Origin: Amphirosellinia nigrospora
Lineage: Eukaryota; Ascomycota; Sordariomycetes; Xylariales; Xylariaceae
Direction of reading: 5' to 3'
Assembly: GCA_004123355.1 (NCBI GenBank)
Contig: SCHM01000003.1
Coordinates: forward strand, 7,459,058-7,523,057
Length of the DNA: 64,000 nucleotides
Each line of letters begins with the position of its first letter. The first letter of the stretch is position 1. The position numbers and the translations under genes were made by a program. The notes beneath the pieces are model-generated. The model was not told the DNA's origin, searched no databases, and was given only the letters and a program-made list of their open reading frames with translations. This document shows, in pieces, positions 38,481 to 49,618 of this stretch.

Positions 38481-39297
38481 ACCGTAACTTGGAGATATTT
38501 CCCTTGGTTTGAGAGATACATGCTATAATACAAAGTATCGTTAGGTGTGATTGAACTAATACGAACAGCCCAAATACATGGATGAAAAATATAACAAACC
38601 AGTTATATAATACCAAGCCAGACGCAACGGATGTCAAAAGTCCATATTTCCTCCTTTATCGCCAGGTAGCAGTTTCAATAATTAACCAGGAGATTGTAGA
38701 AAAAATGACATGTCTTGGAGCCGATCTCGTGTTTACCATTTCATTCGCCCTGGCAGTGACAATGTTGCCACGTAGACCAAGGTTGGATGAATTCCCACAA
38801 AAAGGTGGATTACCACTGCGTTTATACGTGTTTCCTGTATTCAATGATCCTTCGTCAGTAGCATGGTCACATTGAATAAGCATGTAGGATAGAAACGAGA
38901 TGACGGTTTAAACAAAGAATGATCAGAGAACGTATGCATGTATGCATGTCTGTGCATTGGAACAGCCACATCGAATAGTTGGAATATCTTAGAAGCAAGG
39001 TTCTTATAATGTTAAATAATTTAAGTGCGAGAACTATCTGAGATACCGGCCTGTATCATGACGGTAACAAGAGCAACAAGAAGCCACAAACGAAGGTAGT
39101 TTATAATCTATTAAGAGTATGATTGCTTTCTACAGAATTCGTACTGTTACAGGGGCTCAGACAGAGGGCTTCGAAATAGTTGGTGCCAAAGGCGCCATGA
39201 AAATTTAAGTAATTAACTAAACCTTACGATGACTTCGTACAACTGCTTCAGCCTGGCAAGCTACTAGATCCGTATAACGCGTAACGATCCGCAGTTG
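38481..39297. other. Intergenic, nothing supported
   Basis: Overlapping short open frames at 38,582-38,875 (+) and 38,656-38,883 (-) show no family signature. The right part is the 3' flank of the minus-strand hydrolase. Confidence 0.35.
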
Positions 39298-40577
39298 TTA
39301 TACATCATTTGATGGATTTTCCAGTGAGGACCTCTTGACATCCAGCTTCTCATCCAGAAATTTGAAAGTCTTTTGATTGACGAGCTGCATGGCTCCCATC
39401 TTTGCCTGGAGCGAACCCTGCCCCGGTGTCGTAGACATCCACAGCTCTTTATCACTCTCTGGCAAGCTCGTCAACGCATCAAAAACCTTCTTTGTGTGGT
39501 GGCTCGCGTCGAGATAAAGCGACTCAGACGCACCGGAGACCAGTACCGGACATTTAACTTTATCAAGGTACCCATTTGAGAGGCTGTAGCGCTTCATCTC
39601 CTTCAAGATGAGCGCCGGCGGCTTGATACCGAAAAACCCACCTGAGAGATTGACTTCCCAGTTCATCTGGAACGTAGCGCTCATCATAAACCCGATCATC
39701 ATATCGACAATTCCATCGCTGAGCCAACCACGCTCCCACAATCTGATAAACGTAGGAGAGACGTGTTGCATGGCGAAGTCCCAAAAACTGAATAGGGGAT
39801 CTAATGCCACGCAAGCCTTGACTCGAGGATCGACCGAGGCCCGGAGCGCAAAATAAGCTCCGAGTGACGCGCCCGCCATGGCGATACGTGATGTGTCCAG
39901 TTCAAGATCAGGGTGCGACGCAGCGTACTCTTCGACGAAGTCGAGGGTATCTTTCCCAACGACCTCCCAGTCTGGGCGCATCGTGACAGCATCTCGTTGA
40001 GAGTGAGACCCTGACCGGGCCCCTCAAAAGTCAGGACCGCATAGCCCAAGTCCGGGCCCGCGGCGGGGTGCATATAGTAGAGCTCCTCGGAGGGCGTCTG
40101 CTGCGCCATTACAGATGAGTATAGGGATTTTTCCGGGCAGACGACGGCCAGGCGGCGGCAGATACAGGTGGCCAGGTAAAGCTATCTTGCCGCCGTCATG
40201 AGGAATAGACATGTAGCGAATAGCGCAATCGAACAAAGCAGCTGCCTTGCGGAAAAGCGCATTCACCTTCTCGCACACGCCACGCTGCCGTGGGTCTGGG
40301 CTGATGATCATGTAACCAGCCGCGCGAGTATAGTTAGCGGCCCTTAGATAAGCACGACGAGCCAGCACGCGCTGGCCAGCGTCGAAGGACTCGTCGGCGA
40401 GGGCCTCGGCACGCTCTGCCTGCGTCTGCCAGGCCTTGGACCAGCTGACAGGGTCCCCGTCTCGAATCTGGCCCACGGCCTCGATGACCTCGCGACATCG
40501 GCACCGCCGTAGGGGGCCATGCCGAGTATCCGCGCCGTCTCGAAGTTGAAAAACTGGCTCTTGAAGAAACGATGCAT
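39298..40577 (-). CDS. Alpha/beta hydrolase of PKS-NRPS clusters (ORFZ/CcsE-like family)
   Basis: Reading from the ATG at 40,577 (MHRFFKSQFFNFETARILG), the protein carries the helical N-terminal region typical of this family (DPVSWSKAW, AGQRVLARRAYLRAANYTRAA, RYMSIPHDGG). The hydrolase core follows: oxyanion-side ICNG, VLTFEGPGQGL, the nucleophile elbow MAGASLGAYFAL (GxSxG serine), then VKCPVLVSGASE before the catalytic Asp/His region. Total length is about 425 aa, as in the family. Related proteins sit beside cytochalasan-type PKS-NRPSs and act at or after release and pyrrolinone formation; the assignment to that step is inference. Three frame shifts are needed (about 40,492, 40,085 and 39,990). 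Between them the frames are clean. Divergent from the SDR across a 700-bp promoter region. Confidence 0.82.
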
Positions 40578-41277
40578 GTTGGACTAGTGTAAGCATACGA
40601 TCGATCCACCTAGTCTAGGGCGACGTTGCCCCACATGTGCACGACCTTTAGCTGGTATCTATGCATCGTGATCGGCTCTCCTTCCCGGTAGTCGGCATCG
40701 GCGAAGTGGGGTGAGGCCAGTACTCTGGCTCGGAGCTCCGACCAAGCTGACGCCCGTATGACTTGTCGCGTGGCGGATCAGCTCTGTACTAGGATTTTCA
40801 CAATCCACAGAAAGGTGGCTTGCTCTCATCCCACCCAGCCTGACGGCCAGCAGTGGAAAACCCCCGGTAATATTGCGTATCTTAGGTGCCTACCTACTGG
40901 GTGAGCTTACAGCTATGCTGTTTAATTGAGCCAGGTCTTCATGGATCGAAATCGGGGCAAGATCTGCGAGGAAGTAGGTAATCCAACGTTGCTAGATATA
41001 TGCATATACGAGCTTATGTAAATAGGTATCAAGTAGTTGTTTACTTTGTGTTACCTATGCAAATTACACTGAGACACTTGCGTTGCATTTCTTGTAATAT
41101 CCCATTGATCCCTTTAATATCTTTGATTGGGCTAATTTCAGTGGAGGTAACACCACACTAGTATTCGTGGCTGGAATAGATTCCCCTGACTGGGCGGAAT
41201 TCCGCACTGGTTATCGACACGAATTTCGCCATATCAAACGAAGTTAACTTCTTCGTCTACCGCGGCTTCAAAAGAAA
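40578..41277. promoter_or_regulatory. Divergent intergenic region between hydrolase and SDR
   Basis: This 700-bp region separates two outward-facing cluster genes, so it should contain both promoters. I did not identify a specific regulator site with confidence. Confidence 0.4.
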
Positions 41278-42461
41278 ATGACAGAGCCCTATCCGAGAAA
41301 GATCCCCGATTCTTTAGCGAGTAACCTCTACTATGTCCGAAAACACCATCACAGCGACCGAAACCCGGCCCGGCGGCCCCCAGCTGATCTGCACACCAAG
41401 TCTCAGAATACCAAGCTTCGCTGGGGCACCAAAAATCCGCCCGCCGACCCAAAGGTGTCCTTTGCGGGCAAGACCATCCTAGTTACAGGCGCCAACACTG
41501 GGTTGGGTTTCCAGGCCGCGCAGAAGTATGCTGCCCTCGGTGCAGCGCGCTTGATCCTCGGCGTTCGGTCGCAGCCCAAGGGAGAGGCAGCGAAAGAAGC
41601 TATCATGAACGCTGCTGGCTATTCTAGCTCCAAGATCGACATCTTGACCGTTGATCTAACCTCGTTCGACTCTGTGCAGGCCTTTGTTGAGAAGCTGGAA
41701 AGCTAACTGACAAGCTTGATGTCGTGCTTCTCAACGCTGGCCTTGGCAACCCGACTTATCAAAAGTCGGCCTCTGGCTGGGAGATGGCGGTACAAGTCAA
41801 CGTGCTCTCGACGGCTCTCATGGCCGTCTTGCTGCTCCCCATAATGCGATCCACTATGGCGCAGGGGAGTACGCCTCATCTCACATTCGTCAACAGTAGC
41901 GGCCACGATTTAGCCAAGCGCGAATGGCTCGGTTCTAATGGAAGCCTGCTCCAAGCAGCCAACGAGGAAAAGGGTTGGGTCGCCGAAACCAGCTACAGCA
42001 TGGTCAAACTAACAGCCATGGCAATCATGCAGCACATCGCGAAGGTTACTGCCAGTGGTACGGGTTCGCCAAGATTATTGTCAATGCCGTCTGCCCCGGT
42101 CTGTGTAAGACCGAACTGGGCCGAAATTTCAATATTGTGCAGCGGACCATCGGAAACATAGTCCTCTCGTTCATCGCACGCACTGCCGAGCAAGGGTCTC
42201 GTACCCTCGTCAGTGGCACCGCACTGGGACCGGAGAGTCATGGTCGTTTCTGGCATAACGACGTTCTCTACCCGTAAGTGATAGACCACTCTATACCCCT
42301 TTTTCAATTGTCATGAACCCAGATCAATGAACTAAGAGTCATTATAGGATTGGCGAGATGGCGAAAGACGAGGTACTGATGAGAAACACGTGGATGAGAT
42401 CTACGAAGTTATCGCCAAGAATCGTCCGGCCGTCGAGAAAGCTCTAAAGGGCAGCTCGTGA
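41278..42461 (+). CDS. Short-chain dehydrogenase/reductase
   Basis: The Rossmann start KTILVTGANTGLGFQAA (TGxxxGxG cofactor loop) follows a fungal-type leader (KLRWGTKNPPAD). Next come VDLTSFDSVQAF, then LNAGLGN (the NAG motif), FVNSSGHDLA (catalytic Ser region), TSYSMVKL (YxxxK catalytic pair) and VNAVCPGLCKTELG. An intron with GTAAGT donor runs 42,274-42,347, and the last exon ends in KGSS at the TGA at 42,459. About 340 aa. Frame shifts are needed near 41,710, 42,060 and 42,385; the first coincides with a TAA where CAA would fit. It probably reduces or oxidises a keto/hydroxyl group of the pathway intermediate. The ATG at 41,278 is the first in frame, but a start slightly downstream is possible. 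Confidence 0.82.
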
Positions 42462-42621
42462 TCTAAAGATGTTAGGAAATAATACATGTAATACTTCATC
42501 GATATTGGCAGGCTTGGGGTCATGCTCGAGGTGTATTTATTATATTATACGATACGAAACGCTTTTATTCAAAAACCTTACTCCCCTTCCTAGATGCAAA
42601 GGATGCAGGTGATGAGAGAAC

Positions 42622-43080
42622 TTGATCAAAAGTATTTCACTTAAACGCAATGCAAATCCAATAGCGTACCACGCAGAAACGTGTCAACTAGAAGTGGCCG
42701 TGCACTCTTCATCCAATACGTCACCCTCCGCGACATTCGCTAAGTCTGCCATACCGGCTACTTGCCAACCTGAATTCAAAAAGGCAGCCATTTCAGGCTT
42801 AGTCTCCCAGTTCTGAGAGTGACTAATAATGACGGCGTGCGGTAGAATACAAGCCTTTTTTTAGGCACTCTCTGCCAAAAGATGGGAGACCTGTATCGCG
42901 ATAGCGCCGGTGCCTACAAGAGCTACTGTCTTGTCCGTCAGCTTGTGTAGGTTCCCGTCCGTGTCCCCGCCGGTTATGTTGTAGTCCAACGCCCACTGTG
43001 AAACTGATCACCCTCAAAGTCGTTGATGCTCACAATTCCAGGGAACTTGGGCTGTCAAAATGGTCCAGAATCTCTGCACT
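42622..43080 (-). pseudogene. Baeyer-Villiger-type flavin monooxygenase remnant
   Basis: On the minus strand, KFPGIVSINDFEGDQFHS leads (after a one-base shift next to TGG) into YNITGGDTDGN and KTVALVGTGAIAIQVSHLL. These are the linker, the FAD/NADP-domain junction and the second Rossmann loop (GxGxxA) of Baeyer-Villiger/FMO-type monooxygenases. Then come ISHSQNWETKPEM and FLNSGWQVAGM. Only about 150 of the usual 500-600 residues are present: the N-terminal GxGxxG FAD site and the C-terminal domain are missing on both sides. Such enzymes insert oxygen next to ketones and occur in cytochalasan clusters. As it stands this copy is too short to act, so it is either a relic or part of a gene rearranged out of the locus. 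Confidence 0.7.
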
Positions 43081-43900
43081 CTATGAGAATCGTCGTTTTG
43101 GAAGATACTCTATTTCTTCTGGAAAAGATAGATATAGGTAAGATTCAAAATCGCATGTAGCCCCTATTTGGTTTGTTGGCGGCAATTTCCGATCCACGTT
43201 GCAACTAGCCGACCTATACGGCGCCGACAACAGGCGCCTTGATCTCAACAGTGACGGGCTCTCGATGTAGTGTTGGGGCATTGGTGTCGGCTTTGAACGG
43301 TGAAAATGATGCTATAGCCTGTTTGAATTGGGTAACGCCGTCCGGCGCAATTGAGCGACTGGTTGGACAGGGTCTCCAGAAACCACGCCCCCTTGTCGAT
43401 TTACCCCTTTCTCCCCAGACCTAATTTGCCCTTGTAATCCACTTGCACTACACAATACTTCACTTATGCCGAACACTCAATCTGCCATTACCAGGCCCAA
43501 GTTCGTCGTACTATATATCTTGCTATAGTATGTTAAGGCGTCTTGTATTGAAAATCCTTGTATGGGAAGAGTTGTATGAAGGAATTGACTGTTTGCTTTG
43601 CTCGCATCGTGCTCAGCTAGCCCGATGATTAACTCTAGGCGCAGTCCTAGGAGATTGAGCCGCGGATTTCAACGCCCTGGAGATTGAATTGAAATCAAGA
43701 TGAAGAGTAGCTTACTCAAAAGAAATACCCACGATGGTACGAGATGTTAGACTCGTGGCTATAGTTTGTGACTTTGGATACATCTATGTTGACTAGATGA
43801 GGGAAATCAATGATAGGCCATATCAAAGTTGCTGAGGCCATGATAGCCCATCCATCTCTAACTTTGATATCAATTCTTTCAGAATAATATACGGGTTCAT
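43081..43900. other. Intergenic, one dispersed repeat fragment
   Basis: No gene is supported. The plus-strand frame at 43,239-43,424 faintly recalls NmrA-like reductases but is too short and lacks the nucleotide-binding loop. Confidence 0.3.
43395..43467 (+). repeat. Dispersed repeat, copy 3 (fragment)
   Basis: It shares the second half of the family: TTACCCCTTTCTCCCC, CCTAATTTGCCCTTGTAA and ACTTGCACTAC...TACTTCAC. The CAGTG end is missing. Confidence 0.45.
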
Positions 43901-44518
43901 TCAATTAGGAGGCCCAATGTAATCATGGACCATCTTTGCCGTCACACTCTGCCCGTCCTTAGAGATGGCGTTGTACTTGCAGAATCGATACTCCCCATCA
44001 ATTGTTTCAAAAACCCATATTGTCTCAGCCCTCCAGCCCATATTTTCACTCTCAACAACCTCTAGTATTGCCACGTCTTTTGTCGCATCACCGTGCATTC
44101 CTGTTCCTAATGTTTTCTCTAATGCGACGTCGTCACGATCGAGATATTTTGCATGCATGGTAATCTCGCCAAAGATCGGCACGGTTTCTGTTCGCTTCTC
44201 GCCGTCGATAACGTATCTATTTGTCGTATCGAAGCCCCCGGGACGGACAGTCCTGTTTGAAATCAAAGCTCGGCGAAGCTGTCGTGTCGCTTGGCGTGTC
44301 TTTTTTATACTGGAGCTCGAGCGTAGCAAAATTGATCACCTTACGGATGATCCATGGAATACCTTGCTGTAAGCACGGGAGGAATTAATAGTGCGACTAA
44401 CCTGCATCGCGATATGCAAACTCACCAGAGCGAAACAGGGTTCCAAGGAGTCTGAAAGTCCTCGATGAGAGTCCATCGCCCAGTCACATCTGAGATATTG
44501 ACCTTTTGGTGCTGCCAT
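43901..44518 (-). CDS. Lipocalin-like small protein of secondary-metabolite clusters
   Basis: After MAAPK at 44,518, the family start NISDVTGRWTLIEDF appears one base out of frame. It continues to a GTGAGT donor at 44,425 and a CTTACAG acceptor at 44,367. Then QGIPWIIRKVINFATLELQY, TVRPGGFDTTNRYVIDGEK and the C-terminal GWRAETIWVFETIDGEYRF and VTAKMVHDYIG follow. This is the pattern of the ~180-190-aa lipocalin-like (beta-barrel) proteins found beside many fungal PKS genes: GRWTLDKSL, QGxxWLxRK, GWxAExIWGFE. They have no settled catalytic role and may bind or cyclise intermediates. Three frame shifts (near 44,503, at the splice junction, near 44,255) are needed, two beside short A or G runs. 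It is much shorter than the ~390-aa pericyclases of cytochalasan pathways. Confidence 0.68.
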
Positions 44519-44812
44519 TTTGCCAAGATAGCAAATAATTCAACCGCTGATACTGTAGAGGTCTACGACTGTGAGCATGGCGCCAAACTCAAGTGGATAG
44601 GCCGGCTTATAATTCGTTACATAACAGAGGCTTGTATTCGGAGTAGCCGGTCCGACCCCGAGCGAATGACTTTCGAGCGTGCGGTAAGCGAAAACAGGTC
44701 GACCCGGCTCTGTGCCGTTTTATTATTCGGCAAGCGATTTTGTTCTATGGATTCATTGCCCAGTGTATTATCCGACGCGGAAAGAGACTCCCTGCGCCCA
44801 CTTTGAGCTACA
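44519..44812. promoter_or_regulatory. Divergent promoter between lipocalin-like gene and P450
   Basis: The 294 bp between two outward-facing starts must serve both genes. A plus-strand open frame crosses it (44,465-44,806), but it has no family features and overlaps the antisense start. Confidence 0.4.
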
Positions 44813-46594
44813 ATGTCTAAGATTATCGACGCTGTTAAGGAGGAGATCCTTCGTCTCCAAGAGAGTTATCTGGTCATAACGCAGACCTTTGCCGGTCTTC
44901 GATTAAGTCGATGGGAATTGACCCGCTTGCTCGCCGGCCAGATTTGGCGTGAGCTATCTTCAACTACTGCATTCATCGCGGTGTTGTTGATTACTGTGCT
45001 CCCGCTATGGGTTCTGTCGAGTCTCTTCAGGCGTAAATCTCTCCAAAAGCTGGGATACCTCTCCTAGGTAAATCAGAAGGCAGAAAAATGGACTTTCTCC
45101 AGAGATGAAGATGCCGCGGAGAGGGTGGGTTGCTTTCGAAAATGAATAAACATCGTGCTAATACGACCCCCAAACAGTATCCTAATGGCCGTGTCTGATT
45201 CGTGCTTTCGGAACGGAATATGTGGTTTTCCCGTCGAAGCACTTTGACGAGGTCAAACGACTTCCGGAGCTAAGCATCGGCACAGGCCTTCATGCGAGAA
45301 GCCTTCCATGAGCCCTGGTCCGGCATCCCGCGACACAGCTCCGAGCTCACAAAGTAAAGTGTCTGTTCCCTATGTAAAAACTGAAGAACTGACAACACTC
45401 CTATGTGCAGAGCAGTCTTCGTCGACTTGTCTCGCTCTATTCCTGCCCTTGTACAGAACCGGCAAAAGGACTTGCTGCCGCCAGCGAGAGGTTACTTGTC
45501 AGAGTGCCGAGTGGAAAGACGTGACGCTCTACTCCTCGATCGAGGACATTGTTGTTGCCACTAATGCTAGTGCCTTCGTAGACGGAGCCTAGGTACCAAT
45601 AAGTCTTGGATGACGACTGTGCTAGGCTCCCCCTAGCTGTTGCTATTCCCACCATCATTATCAGCTTCACCCCTAGTGTCTTCCGCCCCTTTATTAAACC
45701 TTTGATATTCGCGCCGGCCATATGGATGCGCCAAAAGCTCATCCGTATGCTCCGCCCAATCCTAGCGCGGACATGCAAGAGTACTATTCAAGCGAAGACA
45801 AGAAGTCTCTCGTCGGCCGGGTAAGCAAGGCAAAGTCCCTTTAACCAGCTGGTTGCTCCGGCGTTACCGTACGACAGTCAAAGACTAGGCAACTCTTCTG
45901 GATGACTATATCAATGCATCATCGAGTCTACACCCTCTTCCGCCGGTACTTGTTTTATATGGTGTGGAGCTTGCGGCAGATCCATCCCTGACTGACATCC
46001 TGAGGAAGGAGATCAAAGACATTGCACCTGATGGCAAGCTTCCACTAACACATTTGAATGAGCTCAAAAAGATGGATAGTGTTATGCGTGAATCTGCACG
46101 CGTCAACCCGTTCAGCTACCGTAAGCGTACTCTGTTCTTCTATTATCATCTCACGGGCATTTTGGATAACAAATGACGATAGTCACTCTGTACCGAAAGA
46201 TTCAGCAGCGCGTCAAGTTGAGTATTGGGCCTGAGCTACCTGCAGGCACCAATATTTGCGTGGACGCTCATCATTAACTTCTCTCCAGTCCTTTGGGAGG
46301 ATCCCGAGAAATTTGACGGTCTTCGTCATTATCGAGCGCGCCAAAAGGAAGGAAATGAGATGCGATTTAAATTCGCTAACGTTGGATCGGACTCACCCGG
46401 TTGGGGACGGTGCTCAAGCATGCCCAGGAATATTTGCTGATAACACGCTCAAGATCATCCTAACACACCTCTTATCGAACTACGACATACGACTCCGGCC
46501 GGGGCAGATGAAACCAAAAAGGGGCAGCATGCCAAATGGCTCCTTTTATCCAGACATGAAGGCAAAGGTTCAGATTAGATCGCGGAGGGTTTAG
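44813..46594 (+). CDS. Cytochrome P450 monooxygenase, first of two, heavily frame-disrupted
   Basis: The first frame (MSKIIDAVKEEIL) includes a membrane anchor, FIAVLLITVLPLWVLSSLF at about residues 54-72, followed by basic FRRKS. Later exon pieces give EYVVFPSKHFDEVKRLPEL, LYSSIEDIVVATNASAFV, FRPFIKPLIFAPAIWMRQK, RESAR (the ExxR of helix K, about 46,090), and the haem-thiolate region WGDGAQACPG (about 46,402-46,431) with LKIILTHLLSNYDIRL after it. A GTAAGC donor lies after NPFSYR. I could not read the helix-I AGxxT clearly. At least six frame changes are required, more than introns can explain, so this may be a true pseudogene or a badly sequenced stretch. P450s of this class hydroxylate pathway intermediates at the ER membrane. 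Confidence 0.68.
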
Positions 46595-47780
46595 TCTCAC
46601 CCGACGTATGAGAATTTAAATGAGGAAATCTTTTCCTCCCCTGAACCTTGTTCCCATGGTCGAGGAAATATTAGGACAATCAGTCCTCAAGGCGTTGTGA
46701 GACTCTCGTAGCTTCATGCTCACTCAGATTCCGTTAGATCTTTTCTGTTGTCTACCTATACAAGCAATATTCCACTCATTTAAAAATTGCGTTTCCATTT
46801 AAGCGTAGAGATACCGTGACTAGGCTACGTCTCCGTGATACAGAGGTTACCATCATCTCCAAATCGTGCAATGTCTCTGTGTCAAGCCGGTGGAGTACAC
46901 ATGATGACTGGTATCGCTATCTTCTGCTACATACGCAACGATGGATGAATTCGATGCTAATTATCTGAGAATCCTTAATTAAAAGACACTTACCTGTCTG
47001 CGATGGAGTAATTCCCACGGAAATCAAAACGACGACGTTAATACTCCGTGTCGCACGGACCAGCGATAGTAGAGTCCTGAGAACTCCTAGAGGCCGATTT
47101 CACTCGGGTCATTTTCGTGGGCTGAGACATAGGCAGGTTGGCAGAATAGCGGAATCATACCTTCGGAGGCAATCAAACTCCGATTTCCAAGCACTTGAAC
47201 ACAAGCCCCCGTTACACTCCGAGAGTATCATCGCATTATGTGTGAGTCTGCAATTTGAGAACCAATGCTGTTACATTTTACTATGGCGATAATTGTGACT
47301 GAAAATTGGACGTAGACCGAAGCTACATATATTCAATGACTTTAAAGGCCCGAAAATCGCTTGGGAAGTATTATCACAGCCGGAGACTCTTTTGCTTGAC
47401 TATCAGATAGATTAGGCCTATTGAGTGTTTGAGTAACACCTCCATGGTTTCACCGCGTTCTAGCTATTAAACTACGGGATATAGATTTCGGCGTCCATTG
47501 TCGGCCGTGAATGCGCTTGGGATCCGACGCCGAATTCTTATGTAGATCTACCTGATTTGGAAAGGCACCTAACAGCGCCCCAATCGGCGCCGCTTCCGCC
47601 GATACTACGTTTCCTTATGCAAGACAAGACGTAATGTGATTACCAAATATGGCATCTTGGATCGAGACATTGTGTGTGAAATATTTCTTTGGGAGTATCA
47701 GTGATCTTTGAATCAACATTCTTGACACCTAAGTGAAACTATACCAAATTAGCTCACCCAGGTTACTATCAAATTCCATA
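46595..47780. other. Intergenic, nothing recognised
   Basis: The 1.2 kb between the two P450 genes shows no gene or repeat. Its right end must hold the promoter of the second P450. Confidence 0.4.
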
Positions 47781-49618
47781 ATGACAGATTCCCTACCATT
47801 ACCCTCACTGGGCCTTTTAGCTGCTGTCGCAATATCAATCGGCGTATTGGTGCAGTTCTACACGTCGGGAGCTAGGAAGCAGGTTAATGGTATACCTCAC
47901 GTTCAGTTCGAAGATGGAAACAATTCGCCCGAGAGGTATGTGCGGGAAACGAAATCACTCCTCCACATTGGATACAAGAAGGTCAGAGCTATGCATCACT
48001 TCTCGGCACAAACATACTAAACATTCGTATTGACTTCTGGCCAGTATACAAAACATGGGATTCCTTTTACTATGAAAAACCCGATCGACCCAAATATCCC
48101 CCTCGTCATCATGCCATGGAATCATTTAGATGAAGTCAAGAGCGCCCCTGTGAGTAAGCTAAGCTTTCCGCTGTACTCCAGCCAGGTATGTCTTTCTAGC
48201 TTCCCAAGCGCCTCCCGGCACTCCTGATGCTCACCGTGCTAGGCATTTCTGTTGGATTACAGTCAGGTCCTCAGCAGACGCGCTCCGCAGAATCTATTAC
48301 GAGAAATGACTTGAACAAACACTTAGGTTAGTATATCGCGCTCCATTGACAGCCTCACGACTGTCTTCGTGTTCTTTATCCTAAACACGCTGACTGCGAA
48401 AAGGAGATGTAATGGAAACTGCGCAACGGGAATGCACACAAGCATTGGCATCAAGAATCCCCGAATGCAAAGGTGAGCTTCGTGCAAGTGGTTTTTGTTC
48501 ATCCCTGTGGGCTAACAAGTTAATCGCATAGAATGGACCCCTTTGCAGCCATATATGGCCCTTGCATACACCGTCTCGAAAATTACCACACGAATCCTAG
48601 GCTGCGCCGAGCTTGCTCAAAATGAAGAGTGGATCAATATGAACATCGCAACCACAATAAAGACACATAATGCTGCCCAGGAAATACGAGCGAAGTACAC
48701 TCCCCGTTGGCGCTGGCTGGCGCGTTGGAGAGATCCAGGCGCGATAGCAGTTCTTGCCAATAAGAAAAGAGCGGCTGAACTAGTTGCGCCCATTTTAAAA
48801 CAGCGAAAGATTTCTTCGACCTCAGAGAATACTGAGTCTGATGGAATACAGTGGCTCTTGGACAATGCTGGGAAGAAGGGTAAAAAGGCTGATGAATTGG
48901 CAGATGAGCAGCTTTTCCTAGGGATCGCGTCAATCCATTCGACGACGGCTTCTATGCTATCAATTCTGTATGACTTAGCAGATCGCCCTAACAACATTGA
49001 AGATCGTGGCCGAAGTCGAAGAGTCCGTTCTCAGCTTGAGGTGGGACTTGGACAAAAGCTGCACTCGTCCAACTGGGAAAGCTTGATAGCTTTATGAGGA
49101 GAGTCAACGCTTTCATCCTTTGGGTTGTAGTAAGTTCTCCGTTAGATATATCAAACCCCCTTTTTTCCACATCGGAGAAAACGACGCAAAGAACTAACTT
49201 GAGCACAGCGACCGTCCAACGAACGACCGTCAACTCCTACACCTTCAAGGATGGATTTCACCTCCCGAAAAATACTCACATCGCATTCCCAAATATTGAG
49301 TTGAACCTTGACGAGGCAGTACATGAAGACGCTGCCACCTTTCGCCCCTGGCGTTTCCTCGAAATCAGAAAACGAGACGATCCCCAGAAGTTTCATTTTA
49401 CGTACGTGTCAGAGAAGTCAATCAACTTTGGCGCAGGTACTCATGCTTGCCCTGGGAGGTGGTTCGCAAGTACTGAGATTAAGCTGGCTCTAATTTACAT
49501 CCTTACCCACTATGATGTTCGGTGGCCAGACGGTAGTAGTCGGCCCCCGAACACACCCTATGACTTCGCGGATTCGCCCAATTTCATGGTAGACATGATG
49601 TTTCGACAGAAATCGTAA
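47781..49618 (+). CDS. Cytochrome P450 monooxygenase, second, nearly intact
   Basis: It starts MTDSLPLPSLGLLAAVAISI, an N-terminal membrane anchor. Five introns splice in phase: 47,982-48,044 (branch TACTAAAC), 48,186-48,262, 48,327-48,403, 48,473-48,531 and 49,130-49,208. The joined reading gives KHGIPFTMKNP, VIMPWNHLDEVKSAP, helix-I LFLGIASIHSTTASM, a helix-K ESQRFHPLG-type ExxR that needs one extra G near 49,096, FRPWRF, and the haem motif FGAGTHACPGRWFA (49,428-49,469). It ends at the TAA at 49,616. About 500 aa, normal for the family. One or two shifts near 49,000-49,100 are the only breaks. It should hydroxylate a late intermediate at the ER; the substrate is unknown. It has the same orientation as the PKS-NRPS 940 bp downstream. 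Confidence 0.87.

Noticed and set aside
38582-38883. Overlapping frames on both strands
   Set aside because: Neither carries a recognisable motif; both lie between repeats and the 3' flank of the hydrolase.
43239-43424. Possible NmrA-like reductase fragment
   Set aside because: The resemblance is limited to a few residues (VSALNGENDA) and the nucleotide-binding loop is absent.
43901-44518. Full-length cytochalasan Diels-Alderase
   Set aside because: The protein is about half the length of those enzymes, and its signature is that of the short lipocalin-like family.
44465-44806. 113-codon plus-strand frame over the divergent promoter
   Set aside because: It runs antisense to the lipocalin-like start, which has real family signature, and shows none itself.
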